A stretch of 64,000 bases of DNA from an uncultured Aquimarina sp. (GCA_947500545.1 CANMSO010000006.1:124001-188000), one strand, 5' to 3'. Shown: positions 8,268-18,057, numbered from the stretch's first letter. Numbers and translations: made by a program. The notes: generated from the sequence alone by a model not told the origin.

Positions 8268-9458
8268 ATGCTAGAAAAAACAAAACACAAGTATTCGGTT
8301 ACTTCATTACGCTATGATTATTACAATCACAGTAGCGATATTCCTTCTAAAGATTGGAAAACAGTAAACTCCAAGAATAATACTTTTCTTTCACTAGAAT
8401 ACTTAAAAACTCTGGAAGACACACTTTCAGAAACCATAAAATTTAGATATATCTTATTTTATGATAATGAAATTCCTGTAGCATTAGCTGCCGCACAACT
8501 CATTAAATTTAATTCTGCGCAATTAAAATTTCAAGAGTTTCCATGCAAAATTAGTGACACTATAAAGAATACGTTTTTCAAAAACCTAGATGTAAAAGTA
8601 CTAGTTTGTGGTAATTTGTTTTCTTGTGGTGAGCATGGTTTTTTATATAATTCGGATCACCTTAACGCAAAAGAAGCTTTTGAAAATTTATCAAATGCTT
8701 TGCGTGAAATTCGAAAATCTGAAAATTCAGATAAACCATCTTTTATCCTTCTTAAAGAATTCTGGCCACATTCATTTGATAATAGTGATTATATTAAAGA
8801 GCATGATTTTAGAGAGTTTAAGATAGACGTTAATATGGTATTAAACATTCATCCAGAGTGGAATACTTTTGACGATTACCTTGCAAGCATGCGCACAAAA
8901 TTTAGGACTAGAACTAAAAAGGTTTTTAAGAAATCTAAAAATATTATTGTCAAGGACTTTACTCAGAAAGATATAGATACATTTCAGAATGAGATTAATA
9001 AATTGTATTTATCGGTAATTGAAAAAGCTGATTTTAAAATCGGTAAACTAAATGCATTAACCTTTAAAAACCTTAAAGAATCTCTAAATGACAAATTTAT
9101 TTTTAAAGGATATTTCCTGGATCAAAGATTAGTAGGTTTTACCACATCTTTTGTTCTCGACAATGTGGTTGACGCCAATCACATAGGTATTGATTATAAC
9201 TATAATGAAGATTATGCTATTTATCAAAAGATGTTGTATGATTATGTTGATCTTGCCATTTCAAAAAATGTAAGTGAACTTAGATTAGGAAGAACGGCAG
9301 AGATTATAAAAAGCTGTGTTGGGGCTAAGCCTGTAGAAATGAAATTGTATGTGCGTCATGGTAATTCGATTTCAAACACACTTCTAAAACCCTTAATTGA
9401 ACTTATTTCACCTAGTGAGTATGAAGTTCGAAACCCTTTCAAACTTCAATTAGATTAA
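8268..9458 (+). CDS. GNAT/FemAB-like acyltransferase
   Basis: 396 residues, soluble, no signal peptide. The C-terminal half carries the GNAT-like pattern of the FemAB/peptidogalycan branch: 'MRTKFRTRTKKVFKKS', 'GYFLDQRLVGFTTSFVLD', and the late 'ELRLGRTAEIIKSCVGAKP'. Such proteins transfer acyl or aminoacyl groups to amines in cell wall, lipid or capsule precursors. The acceptor cannot be inferred. The next gene starts 8 bases after the stop, so the two are probably co-transcribed, which hints at an envelope-linked role. Confidence 0.65.
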   Translation: MLEKTKHKYSVTSLRYDYYNHSSDIPSKDWKTVNSKNNTFLSLEYLKTLEDTLSETIKFRYILFYDNEIPVALAAAQLIKFNSAQLKFQEFPCKISDTIKNTFFKNLDVKVLVCGNLFSCGEHGFLYNSDHLNAKEAFENLSNALREIRKSENSDKPSFILLKEFWPHSFDNSDYIKEHDFREFKIDVNMVLNIHPEWNTFDDYLASMRTKFRTRTKKVFKKSKNIIVKDFTQKDIDTFQNEINKLYLSVIEKADFKIGKLNALTFKNLKESLNDKFIFKGYFLDQRLVGFTTSFVLDNVVDANHIGIDYNYNEDYAIYQKMLYDYVDLAISKNVSELRLGRTAEIIKSCVGAKPVEMKLYVRHGNSISNTLLKPLIELISPSEYEVRNPFKLQLD

Positions 9459-9466
9459 ATTATCAC

Positions 9467-10480
9467 ATGGATTCATTGACTCAAATAGTTTTGGGTGCAG
9501 CCGTAGGAGAAGCTGTACTAGGAAGAAAGGTTGGTAATAAAGCTATACTTTGGGGTGCAATCGCAGGAACAATACCAGATTTAGACGTACTATCAAAGCT
9601 TTTTGTAGATAACGTAACTGCTAATGAGTTACATCGTGGATTCTCTCATTCAATATTATTTAGTATTCTTGCCGCTCCCATATTTGGATGGTTAATAGCC
9701 AAACTCTATAAGAATAAAGAAGCCGATTGGAAAGACTGGAGTAAATTAATGTTTGTCGGACTGTTTACCCATCCCATTTTAGATGCTTTTACTACCTGGG
9801 GAACGCAGTTATTTTGGCCATTTGATTATAGGGTAGCCATTAATAATATTTTTGTTGTCGATCCTTTATATACAATACCATTTTTGATTTTTGTAATCAT
9901 AGCAATGTTTTATAAGCGTGCACATCATAAAAGAAGAAAATTCAATAACCTGGGATTATATGTAAGCAGTTGTTATATGATCATTACATTGGTGCTACAA
10001 CAAACGGCAAGGGCTAATTTTTCTACTAATCTAGAAAATCAGCATATTAAATATAATGAAATACAAACACGTCCTACACCATTAAATAGTATCTTATGGA
10101 CAGCCAATATAGAGACCAATAGTTCATTTCTTATTGGTTACTACTCATTGTTAGACGAAGATGATATCATTGATTTTTCTGAATTCCCTAAGAATCATAA
10201 TTTATTAGGCGACATGAAAAATGACCCTCTGATCCTAAGGTTAATTAAACTTTCTGAAGGTTGGTATACTATTGAAAAGGTTGGTGACAGTGTATATTTT
10301 AACGATCTAAGATTTGGAACATTAGGCATAGGTGATCAAGCAAAGCGTTTTGTATTTAGTTATGAATTGTATTATGACAAAAACGGAGAATTAATGGCTA
10401 AAGAAAGAGAAAGAGATATGGGCAAAGCTTCACCTCTGCTCAAAAAATTATTCAATCGTGTGTTAGGAAATAAATCATAA
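9467..10480 (+). CDS. YdjM-like membrane-bound metal-dependent hydrolase family protein
   Basis: 337 residues. The N-terminal half has the family's signature: 'MDSLTQIVLGAAVGEAVLG' start, 'GTIPDLDVL', 'LHRGFSHS' and 'FTHPILDAFTTWG', with conserved Asp/His residues that could bind metal, interleaved with about four membrane helices. The C-terminal part (about 190-337) is soluble and not recognised. Members are annotated as inner-membrane hydrolases, with a LexA-regulated relative in Escherichia coli, but no substrate is established. It is followed by a good terminator. Confidence 0.8.
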   Translation: MDSLTQIVLGAAVGEAVLGRKVGNKAILWGAIAGTIPDLDVLSKLFVDNVTANELHRGFSHSILFSILAAPIFGWLIAKLYKNKEADWKDWSKLMFVGLFTHPILDAFTTWGTQLFWPFDYRVAINNIFVVDPLYTIPFLIFVIIAMFYKRAHHKRRKFNNLGLYVSSCYMIITLVLQQTARANFSTNLENQHIKYNEIQTRPTPLNSILWTANIETNSSFLIGYYSLLDEDDIIDFSEFPKNHNLLGDMKNDPLILRLIKLSEGWYTIEKVGDSVYFNDLRFGTLGIGDQAKRFVFSYELYYDKNGELMAKERERDMGKASPLLKKLFNRVLGNKS

Positions 10481-10482
10481 AA

Positions 10483-10506
10483 AAGAGGGACAATAATGCC
10501 CCTCTT
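10483..10506. terminator. Bidirectional intrinsic terminator
   Basis: Stem AAGAGGG / CCCTCTT with a 10-base loop sits between convergent genes. It is followed by CTTTT on the plus strand and by a run of T on the minus strand, so it can stop transcripts from both sides. Confidence 0.75.
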
Positions 10507-10530
10507 CTTTTATATAAAAAATTATCTGTC

Positions 10531-11031
10531 CTATACAAAATGACAAATTACCCCACCCATAAGTGCTAGGCAAACTGTCCAATATCCAACATTTACAGCT
10601 ATATACTTAAATCCTTTTCTTTCAAATAAAGCATTGGTTCCAAGTACTGGTAAAACAAGGAACAACCCTACAATGGCACCATGTAATGCTCCATGACCAA
10701 AACTTCTATGATTTTCACCATACTTCTCCATATATTTTTGTGAGAACTGGTACGTTTCAGAACCTACCTCGTTCCAGGTCGGATCCGCCATAAGGCTAGA
10801 GAAAAATGAATACTGATGAATTACGATCCCAGAAAGGATAGCCGCAAGAAAAAAACTAAACACATAGCTTAGTACAAAAATCAAAGCCATATTTCCCCCT
10901 TTTAGATCTTCTGCAGTAAATCCACAGGCATTCATCCAAGCGGTACCAAAAACCTTTGGATTATACCAAATAAAACCCAAAACCATTGGTATTAATGCTG
11001 CAAGTGCGGTAATCAAAAAATTAAATTCCAT
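10531..11031 (-). CDS. DUF1761 family membrane protein
   Basis: 166 residues from the preferred Met ('MEFNFLITALAALIPM'); the frame extends upstream to 11094 but that would overlap the preceding gene and add a charged, non-family leader. Four or five hydrophobic segments, with 'GFIWYNPKVFGTAWM' near the start and 'HGALHGAIVG' in the middle, match DUF1761. Function unknown; homologues are small integral membrane proteins. It lies downstream of a LysE-type exporter in the same orientation. Confidence 0.75.
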   Translation of the reverse strand: MEFNFLITALAALIPMVLGFIWYNPKVFGTAWMNACGFTAEDLKGGNMALIFVLSYVFSFFLAAILSGIVIHQYSFFSSLMADPTWNEVGSETYQFSQKYMEKYGENHRSFGHGALHGAIVGLFLVLPVLGTNALFERKGFKYIAVNVGYWTVCLALMGGVICHFV

Positions 11032-11087
11032 ATTGATTAGTATTAAAAGTTGTTTCTCAAATATAGGTAAAAACAATTTTATCGATT

Positions 11088-11687
11088 TTACCACACCAAA
11101 TACAACAATCGAATAGAAAATAATATAAGTAGAACTCCTGTTGTTTTAAAAAAAACAGAAAGACGCCCTGGCGATATAAACCTCTTGACTTTCTTTGACA
11201 AAAAAACTTTAAGCAAATCTGTTGTCAATATCCCCGATAGAACAGCTGTAAGAAATAGTAATAATGATTCACTTGTATCGTACTTATGTTGCCCATAATT
11301 GTATACACCAATCCATACTACAAAAACAAATGGATTAAAAAAATTAACACTAAAACCCTTTAAAAAGAAAGCTCCCAGACCTTTGGAATCAATGGAGGTT
11401 TTTGAAGTAATTATGGCTTTCTTAATCAAATAATTAATCCCTAAACCAAAGATTATTGCACTACCAATAACACCAATCCAGAACTGATTTTGTTCAAGCC
11501 CTATGAATGAGGAAAGTCCATAATAACAAAGTGCCACACAAACAATATCGCTAAAAATTATTCCCAGAGCAACTGCTACTCCTGCTTTGGAGCCTGATTG
11601 AAAACTACTATTCAATAATAAAAAAAAGACAGGACCTATAAAAATAATCATCCCTAACCCTATAACGAAACCTTCTATAAATGACAT
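11088..11687 (-). CDS. LysE/RhtB-family amino acid exporter
   Basis: 199 residues starting at 'MSFIEGFVIGLGMIIFIGP'; the longer frame to 11756 adds a poor leader. Six hydrophobic segments and the family's N-terminal Gly-Pro motif ('IGPVFFLLLNSS'), a central 'GLGINYLIKK' and 'FLKGFSVNFFNPFVFVVWIG' (the Asn-Pro motif of helix IV) identify it. Family members export amino acids or related metabolites by proton antiport. The substrate is not predictable from sequence. Confidence 0.82.
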   Translation of the reverse strand: MSFIEGFVIGLGMIIFIGPVFFLLLNSSFQSGSKAGVAVALGIIFSDIVCVALCYYGLSSFIGLEQNQFWIGVIGSAIIFGLGINYLIKKAIITSKTSIDSKGLGAFFLKGFSVNFFNPFVFVVWIGVYNYGQHKYDTSESLLLFLTAVLSGILTTDLLKVFLSKKVKRFISPGRLSVFFKTTGVLLILFSIRLLYLVW

Positions 11688-11790
11688 GACTACCGTTACT
11701 TGTATTAAACATCTGTAAATATAGAGTAAATACCCATAAAATGTGATAAATCTCATTCTATCACCGTTCCCCTTTTTCTAAATTAGTCTT

Positions 11791-13704
11791 ATGAAAAACA
11801 CAATATCAGAACGAATCTTTGATTTCCTAAAAAACTTCCCTCCTTTTCATGTTCTTTCAGAAGAGCAACTATATACTATTTCAAAAAATGTAAAGGTTGT
11901 GTATTTGCAAAAGGATAAATACATATTTAAATCAAATGAAAAAATTCATAACCATTTTTATGTTGTAAAAGATGGTGCTATTGGAATTTTTAAAGAAGAC
12001 AATGGTGTATTGGTAGATGAGTGTGATGAAGGAGATATTTTTGGATTACGAGCCCTAATCCGAAAAGGAAACTATATCCTAAGTGCAAAAGCTATAGAAG
12101 AAAGTATGCTATATAGTATTTCTTCAGAATTACTCGAGGGAATTATCAATACCAATGCACAAGCCAATAAATTCTTATTATCCAGTTTTATTGCTAATAC
12201 CCAAGACTCATATTCAGGTGAAAATAAAACCTCTGTATTTGGCAAGCTGGAAAATCTTAAAAAAAATGAATCTAATTTTACCGAGGTACAGTCTGCTAAA
12301 TATTCAAAACATCCTATTACGTGTTCCCCTAATGTATCCATAAAAGAGGCTGCACAAACAATGAGTGCGAAAAAAGTAGGTTCTATTGTCATCACAAATC
12401 AGAATAAACCTATTGGTATAGTAACCGATAAAGATCTCAGAACAAAAATCGCAACAGGTCAGTTTTCTATCGAAGACAATGTGCAATCAATTATGTCTTC
12501 TCCTGTGATTACTTATCCAGAAAACATTACTGTCGCTGAAGCACAAATAGCCATGCTACAGCATAGAATTACCCACTTGTGTATCACCAAAGACGGAACC
12601 CATGATTCTGATCTTGTTGGTATTTTGTCCGAACATGATATTGTGGTTATTCATGGTAATAATCCTTCAGTTCTCATTAAAGAGGTAAAACGCGCAAAAA
12701 GCGCTATAGCCTTGCAATATATTAGATCCAAAGCACAGCAATTGCTAGAAGGGTATATCAAACAGAACATCCCTATTGACTTTATTTCTAAGGTTATCTC
12801 TGCAATTACGACGGCAATTACTCAAAAATCTATTTCACTTGCCTTGGAAGAGATGAATGCTCCACCTCCGGTTAACTTTAGTTGGCTTGCTATTGGTAGT
12901 CAAGGCAGAAAGGAACAGTTATTACTTACAGATCAAGATAATGCATTAGTTTTCGAAAATATTCCTTCAGGAGACTACAATAAAACAAAAGCTTATTTCC
13001 TAGAGCTATCACAAAAAATAACTGAAAAATTAAACATTGTTGGTTATGAACTTTGCCCTGCAAAAATGATGGCCAGCAATCCACAATGGTGCTTGTCTCT
13101 AGAAGAATGGAAACAACAGTTTAATAATTGGATCACAAAGCCCGATGAAGATAAAATCATGCTCTGTACTATTTTTTTTGATTATGATATAGTGTATGGG
13201 GATGAGCAACTAGTAGATAAAATGTCTCAAAGTATTTTTCAATCCATAAACAGGTATGAAATCTTCCTGAATTTTTTAGGCCTAAATGCTTTAAAAAACC
13301 CACCACCTCTTAGTTTTTTTAGGCAATTTCTTGTCGAGCAAAGTGGCGAACACAAGGATCAGTTTGATATAAAAGCAAGGGCATTAATGCCATTAGTAGA
13401 TGCTGCACGATTGCTTATCTTATCGCATAATATCAAATCTTTTAATAATACAATATTGCGTTTTGAAAAACTGGCTCACATAGAACCACAAAACAAAGAT
13501 TTATATCTTTTATGTATTGATGCTTTCAAAACTCTTTTGCATTTTAGAACACAATATGGTTTACGTAATAATGATTCAGGGCGGTTTATTAACCTAAAGT
13601 CACTTAGCAAGGCAGACCGGTTAAAACTTAAAAGATGTTTTAAACCCATAAAAGAAATCCAGGAACTTATACGAATACGTTTTAATTTATCTCAAATGCT
13701 TTAG
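11791..13704 (+). CDS. cNMP-binding / CBS-pair / DUF294 nucleotidyltransferase-like protein
   Basis: 637 residues. Domains in order: cyclic-nucleotide-binding-like domain about 20-135; two CBS motifs about 170-290 ('MSAKKVGSIVITNQNKPIGI'-type repeat); DUF294 putative nucleotidyltransferase about 330-465 with the 'GSQGRKEQLLLTDQD' signature; DUF294 C-terminal helical domain about 480-635. This architecture resembles GlnD-like sensors of energy state. The exonuclease gene follows after 2 bases. In gamma-proteobacteria this pair accompanies acetate permease genes; here the acetate operon is about 20 kb away. Confidence 0.88.
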   Translation: MKNTISERIFDFLKNFPPFHVLSEEQLYTISKNVKVVYLQKDKYIFKSNEKIHNHFYVVKDGAIGIFKEDNGVLVDECDEGDIFGLRALIRKGNYILSAKAIEESMLYSISSELLEGIINTNAQANKFLLSSFIANTQDSYSGENKTSVFGKLENLKKNESNFTEVQSAKYSKHPITCSPNVSIKEAAQTMSAKKVGSIVITNQNKPIGIVTDKDLRTKIATGQFSIEDNVQSIMSSPVITYPENITVAEAQIAMLQHRITHLCITKDGTHDSDLVGILSEHDIVVIHGNNPSVLIKEVKRAKSAIALQYIRSKAQQLLEGYIKQNIPIDFISKVISAITTAITQKSISLALEEMNAPPPVNFSWLAIGSQGRKEQLLLTDQDNALVFENIPSGDYNKTKAYFLELSQKITEKLNIVGYELCPAKMMASNPQWCLSLEEWKQQFNNWITKPDEDKIMLCTIFFDYDIVYGDEQLVDKMSQSIFQSINRYEIFLNFLGLNALKNPPPLSFFRQFLVEQSGEHKDQFDIKARALMPLVDAARLLILSHNIKSFNNTILRFEKLAHIEPQNKDLYLLCIDAFKTLLHFRTQYGLRNNDSGRFINLKSLSKADRLKLKRCFKPIKEIQELIRIRFNLSQML

Positions 13705-13706
13705 TA

Positions 13707-14375
13707 ATGTTTAACTGGTTACAACATAAAAACTACCCAGGTTTCTGGAATACTTATCTAAGTCACTTTAAAGCAAAGAAAAAAGTGGAATTGGCTATGA
13801 CTCGCTTTGTCATATTCGATACAGAAACTACGGGGTTAACCATAAAAGAAGATCGTATTTTGTCTATAGGAGCAATATCAGTTACTAGCAATACTATGGA
13901 TGTAGCAGATAGCTTAGAGCTATATATAAAACAAGATAAATTTAACCCTAAAACAGCAGAAATACATGGTATTCTAAAAGATGGAAACATCAAAAAAATT
14001 GATGAGTCTGAAGCCATCATTCAATTTTTGGACTATATAAAAGATTCAATATTAATAGCGCATCACGCCGCTTTTGATGTTGCTATCTTAAACGAAAGTC
14101 TAAAACGAATGGAGTTACCCAAACTAAAAAACAAAGTACTAGATACCGGTATCTTATTTAAAAAAACGAACCTTTGCCTTAATAGAGATAAACTATACGC
14201 TCTTGATGAATTATGTGATGTATTTCATCTGAAAAAACATGATAGACACACAGCATCCGGAGATGCCTATATCACAGCGATTGTTTTTATGAAAATTATA
14301 GCTTCCATAACCGAAGCTCGAAAAATCTCTATCCAAGATTTGTTTTTCAATTCTAACAGAAGAGGGTTGTTATAG
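13707..14375 (+). CDS. DEDDh 3'-5' exonuclease (DnaQ/epsilon-like)
   Basis: 222 residues. Exo I motif 'IFDTETTG' (Asp38, Glu40), Exo II region 'LIAHHAAFDVAIL' and Exo III 'HDRHTASGDAYITA' give the full DEDDh active site. An N-terminal 30-residue extension before the domain is typical of the stand-alone DUF294-linked form rather than of the replicative epsilon subunit. Start is 2 bases after the DUF294 gene stop, so the two proteins are probably made together and may act together. Confidence 0.87.
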   Translation: MFNWLQHKNYPGFWNTYLSHFKAKKKVELAMTRFVIFDTETTGLTIKEDRILSIGAISVTSNTMDVADSLELYIKQDKFNPKTAEIHGILKDGNIKKIDESEAIIQFLDYIKDSILIAHHAAFDVAILNESLKRMELPKLKNKVLDTGILFKKTNLCLNRDKLYALDELCDVFHLKKHDRHTASGDAYITAIVFMKIIASITEARKISIQDLFFNSNRRGLL

Positions 14376-14467
14376 AATACTCAATAAATTCACAAGAAAT
14401 TCACATTTGTGCTAAGAAATGGTTCTTTTTAATACCTATATTTACACCATTCATAAAATCTTTTCGC

Positions 14468-14950
14468 ATGAGTACATACAAAGTCACGGTAAACAAAACT
14501 CAAGAATTTGATCTTACCGATGAAGATGTTTCAAAAATTGATGCATTACAAACTTCAGAAACACAATATCACTTACTTCAGGATGACAAATCGTATCACA
14601 CAGAGATTATACAAACAGATTTCAATGCTAAAAATTATACGGTTAAGGTAAATAATAACACCTATCAGATTTCAATTGCCGATGCATTGGATTTACAAAT
14701 CGCTGCTATGGGTTTTTCTGTTGGTTCTTCAAAACAAGTAAATGCCATTAAGGCTCCTATGCCTGGATTACTTTTGGATATACAGGTAACGGTTGATCAA
14801 GAAGTAAAAGAAGATGACCCTTTGTTTATTTTAGAAGCCATGAAAATGGAAAACGTTATTCTATCGCCAAGAGATGGTGTAATCAAATCTATCTCTGCTA
14901 ACAAAGGAGATGCTATAGATAAAGGACAATTATTAATCGAATTTGCCTAA
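14468..14950 (+). CDS. Biotin carboxyl carrier protein of acyl-CoA carboxylase
   Basis: 160 residues. The C-terminal biotinyl domain (about 93-160) has the classical 'EAMKMEN' motif with biotin-accepting Lys126, preceded by 'KAPMPGLLLDIQV'. The N-terminal 85 residues form the linker or interaction part. The protein carries carboxybiotin between the two enzymes encoded next. The gene heads a three-gene operon with biotin carboxylase 50 bases downstream. Confidence 0.93.
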   Translation: MSTYKVTVNKTQEFDLTDEDVSKIDALQTSETQYHLLQDDKSYHTEIIQTDFNAKNYTVKVNNNTYQISIADALDLQIAAMGFSVGSSKQVNAIKAPMPGLLLDIQVTVDQEVKEDDPLFILEAMKMENVILSPRDGVIKSISANKGDAIDKGQLLIEFA

Positions 14951-15000
14951 CTCATAAAAGGGCATTTAAATAGGACAAGCCTGTTCTAATTAATTATCAT

Positions 15001-16443
15001 ATGAAAAAAATATTAGTTGCAAACAGAGGTGAAATTGCCATACGAGTTATGACAACCGCCAAGAAAATGGGTATTAAAACCGTTGCTGTATACTCTACTG
15101 TAGACAGAAATGCTCCTCATGTACGATTTGCAGATGAAGCGGTTTGTATAGGAGAAGCGCCATCTAATCAATCCTATCTATTGGGTTCAAAGATTATTGA
15201 GGTTGCAAAACAACTAAATGTAGATGCTATACACCCGGGATATGGTTTTTTAAGTGAAAACGCAGACTTTGCAGAGCAAGTAGAAAAAAACAATCTCATT
15301 TTTATAGGACCAAAATCCAAAGCCATTAAGGTAATGGGAAGTAAGTTGGCGGCCAAAGATGCTGTAAAAGCGTACGATATCCCTATGGTTCCTGGCATTG
15401 ACGAAGCAATTACAGATACAGACAAAGCAAAGGCTATTGCCAAGGAAATCGGATTTCCTATATTGATTAAAGCCTCTGCTGGGGGGGGTGGAAAAGGAAT
15501 GCGTGTTGTAGAAAAAGAAAGTGACCTAGAGTCACAAATGCAGCGTGCAATTAGCGAAGCTACTTCAGCTTTTGGTGATGGTTCTGTGTTTATAGAAAAA
15601 TATGTCGCCTCACCAAGACATATCGAGATCCAAGTATTGGCAGATAGCCATGGTAATGTAATTCATCTGTTTGAAAGAGAGTGTAGCGTACAACGACGAC
15701 ATCAAAAAGTGGTTGAAGAAGCGCCTTCTGCTATACTAACTCCCGAATTGCGTTCTGAAATGGGTGAAGCGGCAATCAAAGTTGCCAAAGCATGTGATTA
15801 TCTGGGAGCAGGAACGGTAGAGTTTTTATTAGATGAAAAGAACAATTTCTATTTCCTGGAAATGAATACCCGATTGCAAGTAGAACATCCAGTATCTGAG
15901 TTGATCACAGGGACAGATTTGGTAGAACTTCAAATAAAAGTTGCCAGAGGTGAAGAATTACCTATCCAACAAGAGAGTTTACAAATTAACGGTCACGCAT
16001 TAGAGTTACGTGTCTATGCAGAAGATCCATTAAACGACTTTTTGCCAAGTGTAGGACACCTGGAAACCTACCAAATACCTGTGGGAGAAGGTATCCGTGT
16101 GGATAATGGTTTTGAAGAAGGTATGGATATTCCTATTTACTATGATCCCATGTTGGCAAAATTGATCACGTATGGAAAAACACGTGAAGAAGCTATACAA
16201 CTTATGATCAAGGCTATTGGCGATTATCAAGTTGAAGGGGTACAAACTACCCTACCCTTCGGAAAATTTGTATGTGAACACGAGGCTTTTCGATCTGGGA
16301 AATTTGATACGCATTTTGTGAAGAAACATTATACTCCAGAAATTCTAAAATCCGAAATGGAAGAAGAAGCCAAAATTGCAGCTATGATTGCAATGAAACA
16401 ATATAAAAAAGATCAAGAAACATTACGATTACCAATTCACTAA
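15001..16443 (+). CDS. Biotin carboxylase subunit of acyl-CoA carboxylase
   Basis: 480 residues, close to the length of AccC-type enzymes. Start 'MKKILVANRGEIAIRV', the ATP-grasp glycine loop 'SAGGGGKGMR', 'ERECSVQRRHQK' and 'FLEMNTRLQVEHPV' are all canonical. It carboxylates the biotin of the carrier protein using bicarbonate and ATP. It is coupled to the carboxyltransferase gene by a 3-base gap. The subunit set points to an acetyl/propionyl-CoA carboxylase. Confidence 0.95.
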   Translation: MKKILVANRGEIAIRVMTTAKKMGIKTVAVYSTVDRNAPHVRFADEAVCIGEAPSNQSYLLGSKIIEVAKQLNVDAIHPGYGFLSENADFAEQVEKNNLIFIGPKSKAIKVMGSKLAAKDAVKAYDIPMVPGIDEAITDTDKAKAIAKEIGFPILIKASAGGGGKGMRVVEKESDLESQMQRAISEATSAFGDGSVFIEKYVASPRHIEIQVLADSHGNVIHLFERECSVQRRHQKVVEEAPSAILTPELRSEMGEAAIKVAKACDYLGAGTVEFLLDEKNNFYFLEMNTRLQVEHPVSELITGTDLVELQIKVARGEELPIQQESLQINGHALELRVYAEDPLNDFLPSVGHLETYQIPVGEGIRVDNGFEEGMDIPIYYDPMLAKLITYGKTREEAIQLMIKAIGDYQVEGVQTTLPFGKFVCEHEAFRSGKFDTHFVKKHYTPEILKSEMEEEAKIAAMIAMKQYKKDQETLRLPIH

Positions 16444-16446
16444 ACT

Positions 16447-17988
16447 ATGGACTCACAAATAAAAACGTTACAAGAAAAAATAGATCAGGCTAAGTTAGGT
16501 GGCGGTGAACAACGTATTGCTAAACAACATGAAAAGAAAAAATTAACGGCTCGTGAACGTGTAGAATATGTAATGGATGAGGGCTCTTTTGAAGAAATAG
16601 GTATTTTGGTCACACACCGAACCACCGATTTTGGGATGGAAAAAGAAATTTATTACGGTGATGGTGTAATCACGGGATACGGAACCATAAATGGTAGACT
16701 GGTTTATATTTTTGCACAAGATTTTACTGTTTTTGGTGGTGCTTTATCAGAAACCCATGCCGAAAAGATCTGCAAGGTAATGGATATGGCCGTTAAGATG
16801 GGAGCTCCAATAATTGGACTAAATGATTCTGGCGGAGCCAGAATCCAAGAAGGAGTTCGTTCGTTGGGCGGTTATGCAGATATCTTTCACAGAAATGTGC
16901 AAGCCTCTGGAGTGATTCCTCAAATATCAGCGATTATGGGCCCTTGTGCAGGGGGTGCAGTTTATTCTCCTGCCATGACCGATTTTACCCTTATGGTAGA
17001 AGATACCAGTTATATGTTCGTTACTGGTCCTAATGTGGTAAAGACAGTAACCAATGAAGAGGTAACATCAGAAGAATTAGGAGGAGCAAGTACCCACTCT
17101 ACTAAATCTGGAGTAGCACATGTAACTTCTGGAAATGATATCGAGTGTCTAGAAGATGTAAAAAAACTACTGAGTTACTTACCACAAAGTAATAAAGAAG
17201 TACCCAAAAATCTGGAATACAGCCTACAAGACGAAGTTCGCGAAGCACTTTCTGATATCGTACCGGATAATCCTAACAAACCTTATGATATGCACGAGGT
17301 AATCAATGGGATTATTGATGAAGATTCATTTTACGAGATCCATAAAGATTATGCAGAAAACATTATTATAGGTTTTGCCCGCCTGGGCGGAAGAAGTGTT
17401 GGGATTGTTGCCAACCAACCTATGTTCTTGGCTGGAGTTCTTGATGTAAACAGTTCTAAGAAAGCTGCACGTTTTACACGTTTTTGCGACTGTTTTAATA
17501 TCCCTTTGCTTGTCTTAGTAGATGTTCCAGGGTTTTTACCGGGTACCGATCAGGAATGGAATGGGATTATTATTCACGGAGCCAAACTATTATATGCACT
17601 TAGTGAAGCTACGGTACCCAAAGTAACGGTGATTACGCGTAAAGCATATGGTGGTGCATATGATGTAATGAATTCTAAACATATTGGTGCAGATCTTAAT
17701 TTTGCCTGGCCCACAGCCGAAATCGCTGTAATGGGTGCCAAAGGTGCAAGTGAAATCATCTTTAGACGTGAAATCAAAGCTGCAGATGACCCTGCCGCTA
17801 AACTTGCCGAAAAAGAAGCAGAGTATGCCGATAAATTTGCAAATCCATACAGAGCTGCGCAACGTGGTTTTATAGATGAAGTGATTTTACCAGAAAATAC
17901 GCGACGTAAACTCTTGAAAGCTTTTAGTATGTTAGAGGATAAAACCATAGATCGTCCTAAGCGTAAGCACGGAAATATTCCTTTGTAG
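16447..17988 (+). CDS. Acyl-CoA carboxylase carboxyltransferase, beta subunit (propionyl-CoA type)
   Basis: 513 residues, fused alpha/beta crotonase-type carboxyltransferase as in propionyl-CoA carboxylases, not the split AccA/AccD form. 'IIGLNDSGGARIQEGV', 'GPCAGGAVYSPAMTDF' and later 'DVPGFLPGT', 'ITRKAYGGAYDVM' are the active-site and oxyanion-hole segments. It transfers the carboxyl group from biotin to propionyl-CoA or acetyl-CoA; the length and family favour propionyl-CoA, feeding methylmalonyl-CoA, but acyl specificity cannot be fixed by eye. Last gene of the operon, followed by a hairpin. Confidence 0.92.
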   Translation: MDSQIKTLQEKIDQAKLGGGEQRIAKQHEKKKLTARERVEYVMDEGSFEEIGILVTHRTTDFGMEKEIYYGDGVITGYGTINGRLVYIFAQDFTVFGGALSETHAEKICKVMDMAVKMGAPIIGLNDSGGARIQEGVRSLGGYADIFHRNVQASGVIPQISAIMGPCAGGAVYSPAMTDFTLMVEDTSYMFVTGPNVVKTVTNEEVTSEELGGASTHSTKSGVAHVTSGNDIECLEDVKKLLSYLPQSNKEVPKNLEYSLQDEVREALSDIVPDNPNKPYDMHEVINGIIDEDSFYEIHKDYAENIIIGFARLGGRSVGIVANQPMFLAGVLDVNSSKKAARFTRFCDCFNIPLLVLVDVPGFLPGTDQEWNGIIIHGAKLLYALSEATVPKVTVITRKAYGGAYDVMNSKHIGADLNFAWPTAEIAVMGAKGASEIIFRREIKAADDPAAKLAEKEAEYADKFANPYRAAQRGFIDEVILPENTRRKLLKAFSMLEDKTIDRPKRKHGNIPL

Positions 17989-18012
17989 ATAATAAATTAA
18001 AATCATTATCAC

Positions 18013-18057
18013 AATAACGAAGCAATCTTATCTAAATGAAAAGGTTGCTTCGTTATT
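18013..18057. terminator. Long hairpin after carboxylase operon, built from a dispersed repeat
   Basis: Perfect 13-bp arms AATAACGAAGCAA / TTGCTTCGTTATT, extendable to 15 bp with one G-T pair, loop of about 15 bases. It follows the carboxyltransferase stop and could terminate the operon, although the T-run is poor. The GAAGCAATCT half recurs at 22400 and 26229, and the loop plus right arm (TCTAAATGAAAAGGTT) recurs at 27401-27416, so it looks like one copy of a REP-like dispersed palindrome. Confidence 0.6.
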
